Origin: Lysinibacillus sphaericus
Lineage (GTDB): Bacteria > Bacillota > Bacilli > Bacillales_A > Planococcaceae
Assembly (NCBI RefSeq): GCF_001629735.1
Contig: NZ_CP015224.1
Coordinates: forward strand, 4,216,001-4,280,000
Direction of reading: 5' to 3'
DNA length: 64,000 nucleotides
In this document: piece by piece, positions 57,519 through 64,000 of the stretch
Position numbering within the stretch: position 1 is the stretch's first letter
Layout: every line of letters begins with the position of its first letter
Notes under the pieces: model-generated
The model's input: the letters and a program-made list of their open reading frames with translations, nothing else
The model's database searches: none
What the model was told of the DNA's origin: nothing
Translations under genes and position numbers: made by a program

Positions 57519-57532
57519 CGTTACTACCTCAC

Positions 57533-58312
57533 TTATTTATTGAAAATAGGCTTTCTTTTATTTAAAAAAGCTTGAATACCTTCGTTATAATCATCAGAAC
57601 TAAATGAATCGAGAATCAATTGAGCCAGTTCATCACTCTCTTCATTTTCACCATCCACAATAGCTTGAATTATTTTTTTACTACCTGCATTGGCAATAGG
57701 TGATTTCTTTAAAAGATGCTCTGCAAAATGCAAAGTGGCATTTTCAATTTCCTGCGGCTCATGAAGGGCAGTAATCAAACCAATGCTTTTTCCTTCCTCC
57801 GCTGTAAAAATGTTTGCTGTGTATAAAATCTCTTTAGCCTTCGCGACACCCACAATATTTATAAGTCGTTTAGTGCTTTCAGGATTATAGACAATCCCAA
57901 TGTTCGCAGCGGTAATGCCAAGCTTACTCTTTGGTGTTGCCAATCTAAAGTCACATGCATTGGCTAACTCTAAGCCGCCGCCAATCGCTAAGCCCTGAAT
58001 CATGGCAATCGTAGGATGTGGAAATTTATAGAGGACATCAATGGTCTTTAAAGCTAGATTATTATAGGCTTTAGCATTATCTGACGCATAGCGGATATCT
58101 AAAAATTCACTAATATCTGCGCCTGAGGAAAAGGCGACTTCATTGACACCCCGTACAATTAATAGCTTGATAGACATATCTGTACGTAACTCTTCTAGCT
58201 CGTCTATGATCGCTTGGAACATTGCTCTCGATAAAGAATTCCGTTTGTCGGGACGGTTTAACACTAGCGTTGCGATATAGCCGTTTTTCTCTACATAAAT
58301 CTCAGTTGCCAT
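57533..58312 (-). CDS. Crotonase-family protein lacking the second catalytic glutamate
   Basis: 259 residues. The crotonase oxyanion hole is present (AFSSGADISEFLD and AIGGGLELANACDF). E115 in GGGLELA matches the first catalytic glutamate of enoyl-CoA hydratase, but position 135, equivalent to the second, is alanine (LGITAANIGIVYN). The YngF paralogue in this window keeps both. It therefore probably does not catalyse simple hydration; isomerase, lyase or hydrolase chemistry on an acyl-CoA is possible. It starts 13 bases after metI with CTAGGAGGAAG, without terminator or promoter between, so it belongs to the S-box transcript. Confidence 0.85.
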   Translation of the reverse strand: MATEIYVEKNGYIATLVLNRPDKRNSLSRAMFQAIIDELEELRTDMSIKLLIVRGVNEVAFSSGADISEFLDIRYASDNAKAYNNLALKTIDVLYKFPHPTIAMIQGLAIGGGLELANACDFRLATPKSKLGITAANIGIVYNPESTKRLINIVGVAKAKEILYTANIFTAEEGKSIGLITALHEPQEIENATLHFAEHLLKKSPIANAGSKKIIQAIVDGENEESDELAQLILDSFSSDDYNEGIQAFLNKRKPIFNK

Positions 58313-58325
58313 GGATATCTTCCTC

Positions 58326-58988
58326 CTAGTCTTTCTTCAATTTGGCTGAAATGCGGTTGCCTATGGATTGTATGCTTTGTACAAGGATGATTAAAATAAA
58401 CACCGTTGCATACATGACATCTACCTCGTAGCGTAAATGACCATAACGGTAAGCGAGGTCGCCTAAACCACCAGCACCAACCATTCCCGCCATTGCTGTT
58501 GCGCCAATCAATCCAATTGTAGCAATCGTTAAGCCTAAAATAATGGATGGGCGTGCTTCACGTAATAATACATGCCAAATGATATGGCGACGTTTAATAC
58601 CCATGGCTGTGTAGGCTTCGATAACGCCAGAATCAACCTCTAAAAGCGCTGACTCCATCAGTCTTGCAATATAAGGAGCTGTATAAACTACAAGCGGAAC
58701 AATAACGCCTTTAACACCAATCGTTGTACCGACGATAACCTTTGTAAAAGGTAAAATGAAGAATAGTAAGATGATGAATGGCACTGAACGGATAATATTG
58801 ATGATTAAATTAAATAATTGATAGAAAAATTTATTTTCAAAGGATTGACCAGGTCGTGTTAAAACAATTAAAAGACCTAAAGGTATACCGATTAGAATGG
58901 AAAAGAATAATGAAATTCCGACCATTTGAAATGTTTCGATAATTGCTTTGCCAACAACCTCAGACCAATCATGAAAGAAATTATTCAT
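58326..58988 (-). CDS. metI: Methionine ABC transporter permease
   Basis: 220 residues, five membrane helices, with the D-methionine permease pattern: FFSILIGIPLGLLIVLTRPG, NIIRSVPFIILLFFILPFTK and the cytoplasmic EAA-like loop EAYTAMGIKRRHIIWHVLLR, which docks on MetN. Called MetP in B. subtilis. It overlaps the metN stop by eight bases. The C-terminal VGAGGLGDLAYRYGHLRYEV is a family hallmark. Together with MetN and MetQ it imports L-/D-methionine and sometimes methionine sulfoxide. Confidence 0.93.
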   Translation of the reverse strand: MNNFFHDWSEVVGKAIIETFQMVGISLFFSILIGIPLGLLIVLTRPGQSFENKFFYQLFNLIINIIRSVPFIILLFFILPFTKVIVGTTIGVKGVIVPLVVYTAPYIARLMESALLEVDSGVIEAYTAMGIKRRHIIWHVLLREARPSIILGLTIATIGLIGATAMAGMVGAGGLGDLAYRYGHLRYEVDVMYATVFILIILVQSIQSIGNRISAKLKKD

Positions 58989-60006
58989 GGAATTCTCCTC
59001 CTAACTCTTCAACAGTAACGCCATTCTCTGCAAAATAGGTTAGCGCTTTTTGAACAATGCTTGGCTCTCCGTTTAAATGCACCACAATATTACCGACAAT
59101 GCCGTTTTTTAATTCAATAATATTGGCTGTTAGGATGTTTGGTTGTACATCATATACTTTGCTGACTTCAGCTAATAATGGCTTCCCAGTACTTTCCCCA
59201 AGAAATGTTAAACGAATGACACTACCTGAAACATTTAGCTGCTCAATAAGAGAAGGAGTTAAGTTACGCTGTGAAATGGTACTTAAAAACTTTCTTGTAG
59301 TAGGGTGTTGGGGCTTTGCAAAGAGCTCAATAGCCGTACCAAATTCAACTACTTTCCCGGCCTCTAGAACAGATACCTCATCACATATTTTCTGAATAAC
59401 ATTCATTTCATGTGTAATCAGTAGGATTGTAATTCCTAATTCACGATTAATTTTTAACAATAGTTCAAGAATGGCCTCTGTCGTTTCAGGATCAAGGGCA
59501 CTTGTTGCTTCATCACTAAGTAAAATCTCTGGCTCTTGCGCTAGAGCGCGTGCAATTGCGACACGTTGCTTTTGTCCACCTGAAAGCTGATTGGGGTAGC
59601 TATCTAGCTTTTCTGTTAAACCTACAATTTCGGCATATTTAGCCACACGATTTTGGACTTCTGTTTCGTTATAACCAAGTAGCTTTAAGGGAACCGCAAT
59701 ATTGTTATAAACTGTTGCTGTCTTTAAGAGATTAAAATGTTGAAAAATCATGCCAATCTTTTGCCGTGTTTGACGTAAGTCATGAAGTGAAAGGGTAGTA
59801 ATATCCACATTATCAATCAAAACCTTGCCTGCTGAGGGACGCTCTAGTAAATTAACACAACGAATAAGCGTACTTTTACCGGCACCACTATACCCAATTA
59901 CACCATGAATTTGTCCTTTTTTTACATGAAGATTAATTCCGTCCACTGCCTTAATACTGCCTTTTTTCGTCTTATATTCTTTTGATATATTTTGTAATTG
60001 AATCAT
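58981..60006 (-). CDS. metN: Methionine ABC transporter ATP-binding protein
   Basis: A 341-residue ATPase. Walker A GVIGYSGAGKSTLIRCVNLL, signature NQLSGGQKQRVAIARALAQE, Walker B ILLSDEATSALDPETT, H-loop LLITHEMNVI. The C-terminal 90 residues form the NIL/ACT-like methionine-sensing domain (SVIRLTFLGESTGKPLLAEV), which inhibits transport when internal methionine is high. This domain plus the upstream S-box makes the methionine assignment firm. It begins 104 bases after metQ, and that gap holds a hairpin (60043-60083). Confidence 0.95.
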   Translation of the reverse strand: MIQLQNISKEYKTKKGSIKAVDGINLHVKKGQIHGVIGYSGAGKSTLIRCVNLLERPSAGKVLIDNVDITTLSLHDLRQTRQKIGMIFQHFNLLKTATVYNNIAVPLKLLGYNETEVQNRVAKYAEIVGLTEKLDSYPNQLSGGQKQRVAIARALAQEPEILLSDEATSALDPETTEAILELLLKINRELGITILLITHEMNVIQKICDEVSVLEAGKVVEFGTAIELFAKPQHPTTRKFLSTISQRNLTPSLIEQLNVSGSVIRLTFLGESTGKPLLAEVSKVYDVQPNILTANIIELKNGIVGNIVVHLNGEPSIVQKALTYFAENGVTVEELGGEFHE

Positions 60007-60042
60007 CAGATTACTTGCTCCTTTCTTAGCTTCTAAAAAGCA

Positions 60043-60083
60043 AGAATCTGCGCGATTTCCATAGTGGACAATTGGCAGATTCT
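60043..60083 (-). promoter_or_regulatory. Intercistronic stem-loop between metQ and metN
   Basis: AGAATCTGC (60043-60051) pairs with GCAGATTCT (60075-60083), with a nested TCCA/TGGA hairpin. On the minus strand it is followed by TTGCTTTTT, so it could act as a partial terminator or as a 3' stabiliser giving more MetQ than MetNI. Confidence 0.6.
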
Positions 60084-60110
60084 CAGCCTTATATCAGCTT
60101 TTGGCATGTA

Positions 60111-60941
60111 TTACCAGCTAGGGATTACAGAACCTTTGAATTCCTCTTCAATGAATTGGCGCACTTCATCAGACTGGTAAGCCTCAACGAATTTTTTAAT
60201 TGTTGGGTCATTTTCATTTTCAGCACGAACGACAATGTAGTTCACATATGGAGAGTCAGTAGATTCTAAAAGAATAGAGTCCTCTTGTGGATTAATGCCA
60301 GCTTCCAGCGCAAAGTTCGTATTAATAGCAGCTACATCTACTTCACTAAGCTGCTTAGGAATTTGTGCGGCTTCTAATTCTATGAATTTTAAATTCTTTT
60401 TGTTTTCTTCCACGTCACGAACAGATGCTGTTAAGTCCGCTCCATCTTTTAATTTAATATAGCCTGCCTCTTGTAAAACAAAGAGAGCTCGCGCTCCATT
60501 TGTTGGGTCATTCGGTAAGCCAAATGTTGCGCCTTCAGGAACGTCATCCAATGATTTATATTTTTCAGAGTAAATCCCCATAGGATTTAAAATTGTTTTG
60601 CCAACTGGTACTAAATCTGTATCGTGATCTTTATTAAAAGTATCGAGGAAAGGTTTATGCTGATAGCTGTTTGCATCAAGATCTCCTTCAGCTAAGGATG
60701 TATTGGGTAAAACATAATCAGAAAAAGATTTTAGTTCTACTTCTAGCCCCTTTTCCTTTGCGACTTTAGCAGCTACCTCTGCAATTTGCTCATGAGGTCC
60801 TGAAGTGACACCCACGACAATTTTATTTTCATCGATAGCGTCGCTTTTTCCTGTACTATCTTCTTTAGAGCCACAGCCCGCTAGTGCTGCTACTAATGTA
60901 AGACTTGCTAAACCTACTAAAAATTTATTTTTCTTCTTCAT
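60111..60941 (-). CDS. metQ: Methionine-binding lipoprotein
   Basis: A 276-residue substrate-binding lipoprotein: basic N-terminus MKKKNKF, hydrophobic stretch, lipobox LAGC with lipidated C23. The NlpA/MetQ fold is shown by VGVTSGPHEQIAEVAAKVAK, ANSYQHKPFLDTFNKDHDTD and VAAINTNFALEAGINPQEDS. Anchored on the outer face of the membrane, it hands methionine to MetNI. ATG at 60941 follows GGAGGTAGTTTTC; an in-frame upstream start at 60956 overlaps that site. First gene after the S-box. Confidence 0.95.
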   Translation of the reverse strand: MKKKNKFLVGLASLTLVAALAGCGSKEDSTGKSDAIDENKIVVGVTSGPHEQIAEVAAKVAKEKGLEVELKSFSDYVLPNTSLAEGDLDANSYQHKPFLDTFNKDHDTDLVPVGKTILNPMGIYSEKYKSLDDVPEGATFGLPNDPTNGARALFVLQEAGYIKLKDGADLTASVRDVEENKKNLKFIELEAAQIPKQLSEVDVAAINTNFALEAGINPQEDSILLESTDSPYVNYIVVRAENENDPTIKKFVEAYQSDEVRQFIEEEFKGSVIPSW

Positions 60942-60983
60942 GAAAACTACCTCCAAAAATTGTTTTATCGGTTTTTTGAAAAT

Positions 60984-61136
60984 AAAAAAACTCTCTTATA
61001 AATTAAGAGAGGCTCATGAAAAAAAGTCCTCTCTTATCTATCAAACGAATTTCGTTTGCAGGATTTAGCACCTTCCTTCATAAAAGGAGGTTGCCGAGCT
61101 TCATAGGGCCAGTCCCTCAGCTACTCTTGATAAGAG
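60984..61136 (-). promoter_or_regulatory. SAM-I (S-box) riboswitch with transcription terminator
   Basis: Aptamer at 61031-61136 on the minus strand: P1 arms CTCTTATC/GATAAGAG, core GAGGGACTGGCCC and GCTCGGCAACC, then a hairpin and GGTGCTAAATCC. Expression platform: terminator stem CTCTCTTA/TAAGAGAG (60991-60998 with 61004-61011) followed by seven T residues. The P1 3' strand TAAGAGAGG can instead pair with CCTCTCTTA of the terminator 5' arm as antiterminator. High SAM stabilises P1 and ends transcription before metQ; low SAM lets the operon be read. Confidence 0.95.
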
Positions 61137-61170
61137 ATTCATATTATATTTTTGTATTTCCGATAGAACT

Positions 61171-61199
61171 AATATAATTTATAGGGTATAGTAAGTCAA
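61171..61199 (-). promoter_or_regulatory. Sigma-A promoter of the S-box operon
   Basis: TTGACT (61199-61194), 17 bases, TATATT (61176-61171) on the minus strand; the inferred transcript start is about 25-30 bases before the aptamer. Confidence 0.75.
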
Positions 61200-61258
61200 T
61201 AAATATTTTTGAAATTTTTTATATTGTTATAATATTTTGTCGCGAAGGAGGGGGAAGA

Positions 61259-61762
61259 ATGCCAGTAAGAGTTAATTATGGCATAGGTTCATTTGGTAAG
61301 GTGATTAGTGCACGTCTTCTCATGGGGACAGACATCATTGAAGGAATAGAGGCACTTTGTGAAGAGAATAATATTGATTCAGCAACCATTATTAGTTGTA
61401 TTGGTAGTTTTCAAAAAAGTAGCTTTGTTTATTTAGTACCCGATGAAACCTCCCACATTAAAGTTCGATTTAGTGATGTGGTAGAGAAAGAGGGGCCACT
61501 CGAGTTTATCCAAGGTTCAGGAGTGGTTTGTAAGCGTGATGCAGGATATGAAACGCATTTCCATGGTTCCATGAGTGATCAATGGGGAGTGGTTTCAGGC
61601 GGTCATTTTATAAAGGGCGGAAATATCGTCATAACAGCAGATGTAGTACTGGCAGAAGTGCAAGGCATTCAGCATATCCGTCAGATGGATGATGAAACAG
61701 GTCACGTACAATTTTATCCATTAGAACATGTGTTAGATTTTCCAAGGGAAATTGAAAAATAG
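61259..61762 (+). CDS. PPC/DUF296 domain protein
   Basis: A 167-residue protein with the plants-and-prokaryotes conserved (PPC, DUF296) domain: GTDIIEGIEALCEENNIDSA, IISCIGSFQKSSFVYL, and the histidine motif ETHFHG...VVSGGHFIKGG, which in structures binds metal and shapes a trimer. Bacterial members are of unknown function; plant ones are fused to AT-hooks, which are absent here. It is divergent from the S-box operon and convergent with mtnE. RBS GCGAAGGAGGGGG gives the ATG. A link to methionine metabolism is only by position. Confidence 0.85.
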   Translation: MPVRVNYGIGSFGKVISARLLMGTDIIEGIEALCEENNIDSATIISCIGSFQKSSFVYLVPDETSHIKVRFSDVVEKEGPLEFIQGSGVVCKRDAGYETHFHGSMSDQWGVVSGGHFIKGGNIVITADVVLAEVQGIQHIRQMDDETGHVQFYPLEHVLDFPREIEK

Positions 61763-61764
61763 TA

Positions 61765-61794
61765 AGTCCTGTAGCTAGTGAAAGCTACAGGACT
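61765..61794. terminator. Convergent hairpin between PPC gene and mtnE
   Basis: A perfect 12-bp stem (61765-61776 with 61783-61794) between two convergent genes; T tails are poor on both sides. Confidence 0.6.
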
Positions 61795-61809
61795 CTATAT
61801 GGTTACATG

Positions 61810-62973
61810 TTAAAATAATTTCAATTGCTCAATTCTTTGGATGGCCTCTCGTAAACGTTCCTCGCTTACAAGCAAGCCAATACGCACATAGCCTTCCCCA
61901 TATTGACCAAAGCCATTACCTGCGGCTACTGCAATATCAGCTTTGTCGAGCAATATATCGGCGAATTGTTCGCTTGTAAAACCTAATGGGACAGGGAGCC
62001 AGGCAAAGAAGGAGCCTTTTGGTGCTGTTACTTGCCAGCCAATTCTATGCGCTTCTTCGATTAGAACATTTCGACGACGCTCATAGGTAGCTCTTAGCTC
62101 ATCTGCACATTCCTGTGAAGCTGTAAGGGCAATAGCTGCTGCTTGTTGAATAGCTGGAAATTGACTACAAAACAAATGATCCTGAATAAGATTAATCGCA
62201 GCAATTAAATCAGCATTACCAACAGCAAAGCCTATACGCCAACCTGCCATATTATAAGTTTTTGATAATGTGTACATTTCGATTCCAACTTCTTTTGCGC
62301 CATTGGCCTGTAAAAAGCTAATAGGCTTATTGCCATCAAATCCAATTGCACCATATGCAAAATCATGTGATACGATGATATTATGCTCCTTAGCAAAGCG
62401 AACAGTTTCTTCAAAAAATTCAAGTGTTGCTGTACCACCCGTAGGATTATTTGGGTAATTTAAGTACAGTAACTTGGCCTTTTCCTTAACTTCTTTAGGT
62501 AGGGCATCATAATCAGGTAAGAAATGATTCTCAGCAAAAAGTGGCAACACTTCAAAATTTACATCACCTAATACAACACCTGATAAGTAGTCTGGATAGC
62601 CAGGGTCTGGTAATAGCATTGTATCCCCTGGATTTAACACAGCCAAAGGTAGCTCAACAAGACCAATTTTTGTGCCACCAAGAATCGCTACTTCAGTATC
62701 GGGATTAATCTCCACATCATATTCCCGTTTATAAAAGTCGGCAGCCGCTTGACGTAGTTCGGCGATACCACGAAATGGCGAATATTTGTGGTTTTGAGGA
62801 TTTTCAGCTGCTCCCTGTAATGCTTGAATAATATGAGTAGGCGTAGGCTGGTCGGGATTTCCTTGACCAAGATTAATCACATCGCGTCCTTCTTCCAAGG
62901 CATTGTTTACTTTTTGGACAAGCGCCGCAAAAAATTGAGTGGGTAATTGCTGTAGTTTTTTCGAGAATTCCAT
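61810..62973 (-). CDS. mtnE: PLP aminotransferase of methionine salvage (MtnE)
   Basis: A 387-residue class I aminotransferase very like B. subtilis MtnE: N-terminus KLQQLPTQFFAALVQKVNNA, VINLGQGNPDQPTPTHIIQA, YLNYPNNPTGGTATLEFFEE, DFAYGAIGFDG and PLP lysine in MYTLSKTYNMAGWRIGFAVG. MtnE transaminates 2-keto-4-methylthiobutyrate to methionine, with glutamine as the preferred donor. The remaining B. subtilis salvage genes (mtnKA, mtnWXBD) are not in the window. AAAGGTGATC precedes the ATG. It is divergent from mtnU, 96 bases away; that gap is too short for an S-box. Confidence 0.88.
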   Translation of the reverse strand: MEFSKKLQQLPTQFFAALVQKVNNALEEGRDVINLGQGNPDQPTPTHIIQALQGAAENPQNHKYSPFRGIAELRQAAADFYKREYDVEINPDTEVAILGGTKIGLVELPLAVLNPGDTMLLPDPGYPDYLSGVVLGDVNFEVLPLFAENHFLPDYDALPKEVKEKAKLLYLNYPNNPTGGTATLEFFEETVRFAKEHNIIVSHDFAYGAIGFDGNKPISFLQANGAKEVGIEMYTLSKTYNMAGWRIGFAVGNADLIAAINLIQDHLFCSQFPAIQQAAAIALTASQECADELRATYERRRNVLIEEAHRIGWQVTAPKGSFFAWLPVPLGFTSEQFADILLDKADIAVAAGNGFGQYGEGYVRIGLLVSEERLREAIQRIEQLKLF

Positions 62974-63069
62974 GCATGATCACCTTTTTCAGAATATAAT
63001 AATTATTATTAAAGAATATGAAGCAAATAGTATTACTTTTTTTGTTAATTGTCTATAGGAGGAATTATT

Positions 63070-63864
63070 ATGAAAATCGGTTGTATTCAGTTAAACATTG
63101 GCTTCGGCAAAGTAGAAGAAAATTTTACACGGGCGGAGGACAAGATTCGTGAAGCAGCAAAACTAGGGGCAGAAATTATTGTGCTACCGGAAATGTGGAA
63201 TACAGGCTACGCATTGGAGAAACTACCAGAATTGGCGGATGTCAATGGTGAGCGTTCAAAAGTATTTTTAGCTAACTTAGCGAAGGAGCTTAGTGTACAT
63301 ATTGTCGGTGGCTCCGTTTCCATAAAAAAGGACGACAAGTTTTACAATACGATGTATACATTTGATAACAATGGAGTACTTGTTGGGGAATATAGCAAGG
63401 CACATCTTTTTCGTTTAATGGACGAGCATCTTTATTTAGAGGCTGGAGATGATATGAATCGATTTGCGCTAGGACCAATTGAAGCGGCTGGTGTCATTTG
63501 CTATGATATTCGTTTCCCTGAGTGGTTACGTGCACATGCCCTCCAAGGAGCGAAGGTGCTGTTTGTACCAGCTCAATGGCCGACACCTAGAATCGATCAT
63601 TGGAAAACATTGCTGCAAGCGCGAGCGATTGAAAACCAATGCTTTGTTATAGCAGTTAACCGTATTTCGAGAAAAGTAGAAAACTTTAATGGGCAATCGA
63701 TGATTATTCAGCCATGGGGTGAAGTGCTTTGGGTTGGTGCTGAAGACGAGGAAGTTGCAGTAATTGATGTGGATTTCTCCATAGTTGATGAAGTACGTGG
63801 AAGAATTCCTGTATACGATGATCGTCGACCAGGACTTTATCAAGATGTTGTGGTGAAAGGATAA
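63070..63864 (+). CDS. mtnU: Omega-amidase / carbon-nitrogen hydrolase (MtnU)
   Basis: A 264-residue nitrilase-superfamily enzyme. The catalytic triad is Glu in EIIVLPEMWNTGYAL, Lys in GEYSKAHLFRLMDEHLYLEA and Cys in AAGVICYDIRFPEWLRAHAL. The sequence matches B. subtilis MtnU (YkrU), the 2-oxoglutaramate amidase that removes the product of glutamine-dependent transamination by MtnE and so pulls that reaction forward. ATG at 63070 follows TATAGGAGGAATTATT. Divergent from mtnE; terminator at 63871. Confidence 0.9.
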   Translation: MKIGCIQLNIGFGKVEENFTRAEDKIREAAKLGAEIIVLPEMWNTGYALEKLPELADVNGERSKVFLANLAKELSVHIVGGSVSIKKDDKFYNTMYTFDNNGVLVGEYSKAHLFRLMDEHLYLEAGDDMNRFALGPIEAAGVICYDIRFPEWLRAHALQGAKVLFVPAQWPTPRIDHWKTLLQARAIENQCFVIAVNRISRKVENFNGQSMIIQPWGEVLWVGAEDEEVAVIDVDFSIVDEVRGRIPVYDDRRPGLYQDVVVKG

Positions 63865-63870
63865 TGAGAT

Positions 63871-63913
63871 GGCACGTTGAAGGGGAGAGGCCTCTTGAAC
63901 GTGCCTATTTTTT
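63871..63913 (+). terminator. Terminator of mtnU
   Basis: GGCACGTT (63871-63878) pairs with AACGTGCC (63898-63905), with a GC-rich inner stem and TATTTTTT after it. Confidence 0.8.
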
Positions 63914-64000
63914 AACTCTTGTCATCAATTAAGGAGTTTGCAAGGAGCATAAATTCTAGAGTGATGCGATTATGACCCTTCATGAAATTTTCTCCGAGTA
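63912..64000 (-). CDS. 3' end of an unidentified gene running off the right edge
   Basis: On the minus strand a frame is open from the edge to a TAA at 63914-63912. The last 28 residues are LGENFMKGHNRITLEFMLLA followed by NSLIDDKS. Its stop sits directly beside the mtnU terminator, as expected for convergent genes. Too short to name. The alternative, a plus-strand gene starting near 63971, has no good ribosome site. Confidence 0.45.
   Translation of the reverse strand, partial: LGENFMKGHNRITLEFMLLANSLIDDKS

Noticed and set aside
62974-63069. S-box between mtnE and mtnU, as sometimes found with methionine salvage genes
   Set aside because: The gap is only 96 bases, AT-rich, and lacks the GGCAACC and GGTGCTAA core elements.
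63971-64000. Start of a plus-strand gene at the right edge (ATG followed by open frame)
   Set aside because: No suitable ribosome site at correct spacing, and the minus strand shows an open frame ending just before the mtnU terminator.

Overview
The window is low-GC Firmicute DNA, most likely Lysinibacillus (Planococcaceae/Bacillaceae). The 16S gene has the V1-V3 sequence typical of Lysinibacillus. Strong AAGGAGG-type ribosome sites, frequent TTG/GTG starts and T-rich hairpin terminators fit this. It is ordinary chromosome: no prophage, insertion sequence, CRISPR array or tRNA gene was seen.

Layout. 0-10 kb: a truncated PAS sensor protein, a DMT exporter, an asymmetric heterodimeric ABC exporter (YfiB/YfiC type), a tandem GNAT acetyltransferase, a 40-residue basic protein, the RNA polymerase-recycling helicase HelD and a glycerophosphodiesterase. 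10-20 kb: DUF2804 protein, amidase, nitroreductase, M20 dipeptidase, serine acetyltransferase, a tandem SDR operon divergent from a GAF-LuxR regulator, an orphan ECF sigma factor, and an spx-like/marR operon with two operator-like palindromes. 20-34 kb: ABC-F protein, a small coiled-coil protein, a GT-B protein, two oxidoreductases, a 1260-residue UPF1-like helicase with a winged-helix partner, a TPR glycosyltransferase, and topoisomerase III (topB), preceded by an inverted 3' fragment of a second topB copy. 34.4-39.8 kb: a complete rrn operon (16S-23S-5S) without tRNAs, with processing stems and a roughly 110-bp element repeated in both spacers, flanked by sequence that looks like decayed coding DNA.

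41-50 kb: a TetR regulator and a seven-gene operon equivalent to B. subtilis yngJIH-HB-GFE (isovaleryl/methylcrotonyl-CoA, leucine breakdown), with a perfect 14-bp palindrome at its head. 50-55 kb: VanZ-like protein, a SprA-related pseudoprotease, the YbaK deacylase, a YczE-type membrane protein, a PRK06851-type P-loop protein and glycine C-acetyltransferase.

55-64 kb is the most interesting part. A sigma-A promoter and a SAM-I (S-box) riboswitch drive metQ-metN-metI. The same transcript appears to continue, with gaps of 13-14 bases and a 4-base overlap, into a crotonase-fold protein, a lactate-monooxygenase-type 2-hydroxyacid oxidase and a class III CoA-transferase. The divergent pair mtnE/mtnU, which transaminates 2-keto-4-methylthiobutyrate and disposes of the resulting 2-oxoglutaramate, lies next to it, with a PPC/DUF296 protein between. 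I infer a methionine-related 2-hydroxyacid or methylthio-acid salvage/catabolism module under S-box control. This is a hypothesis from gene order and regulation, not a known pathway assignment.
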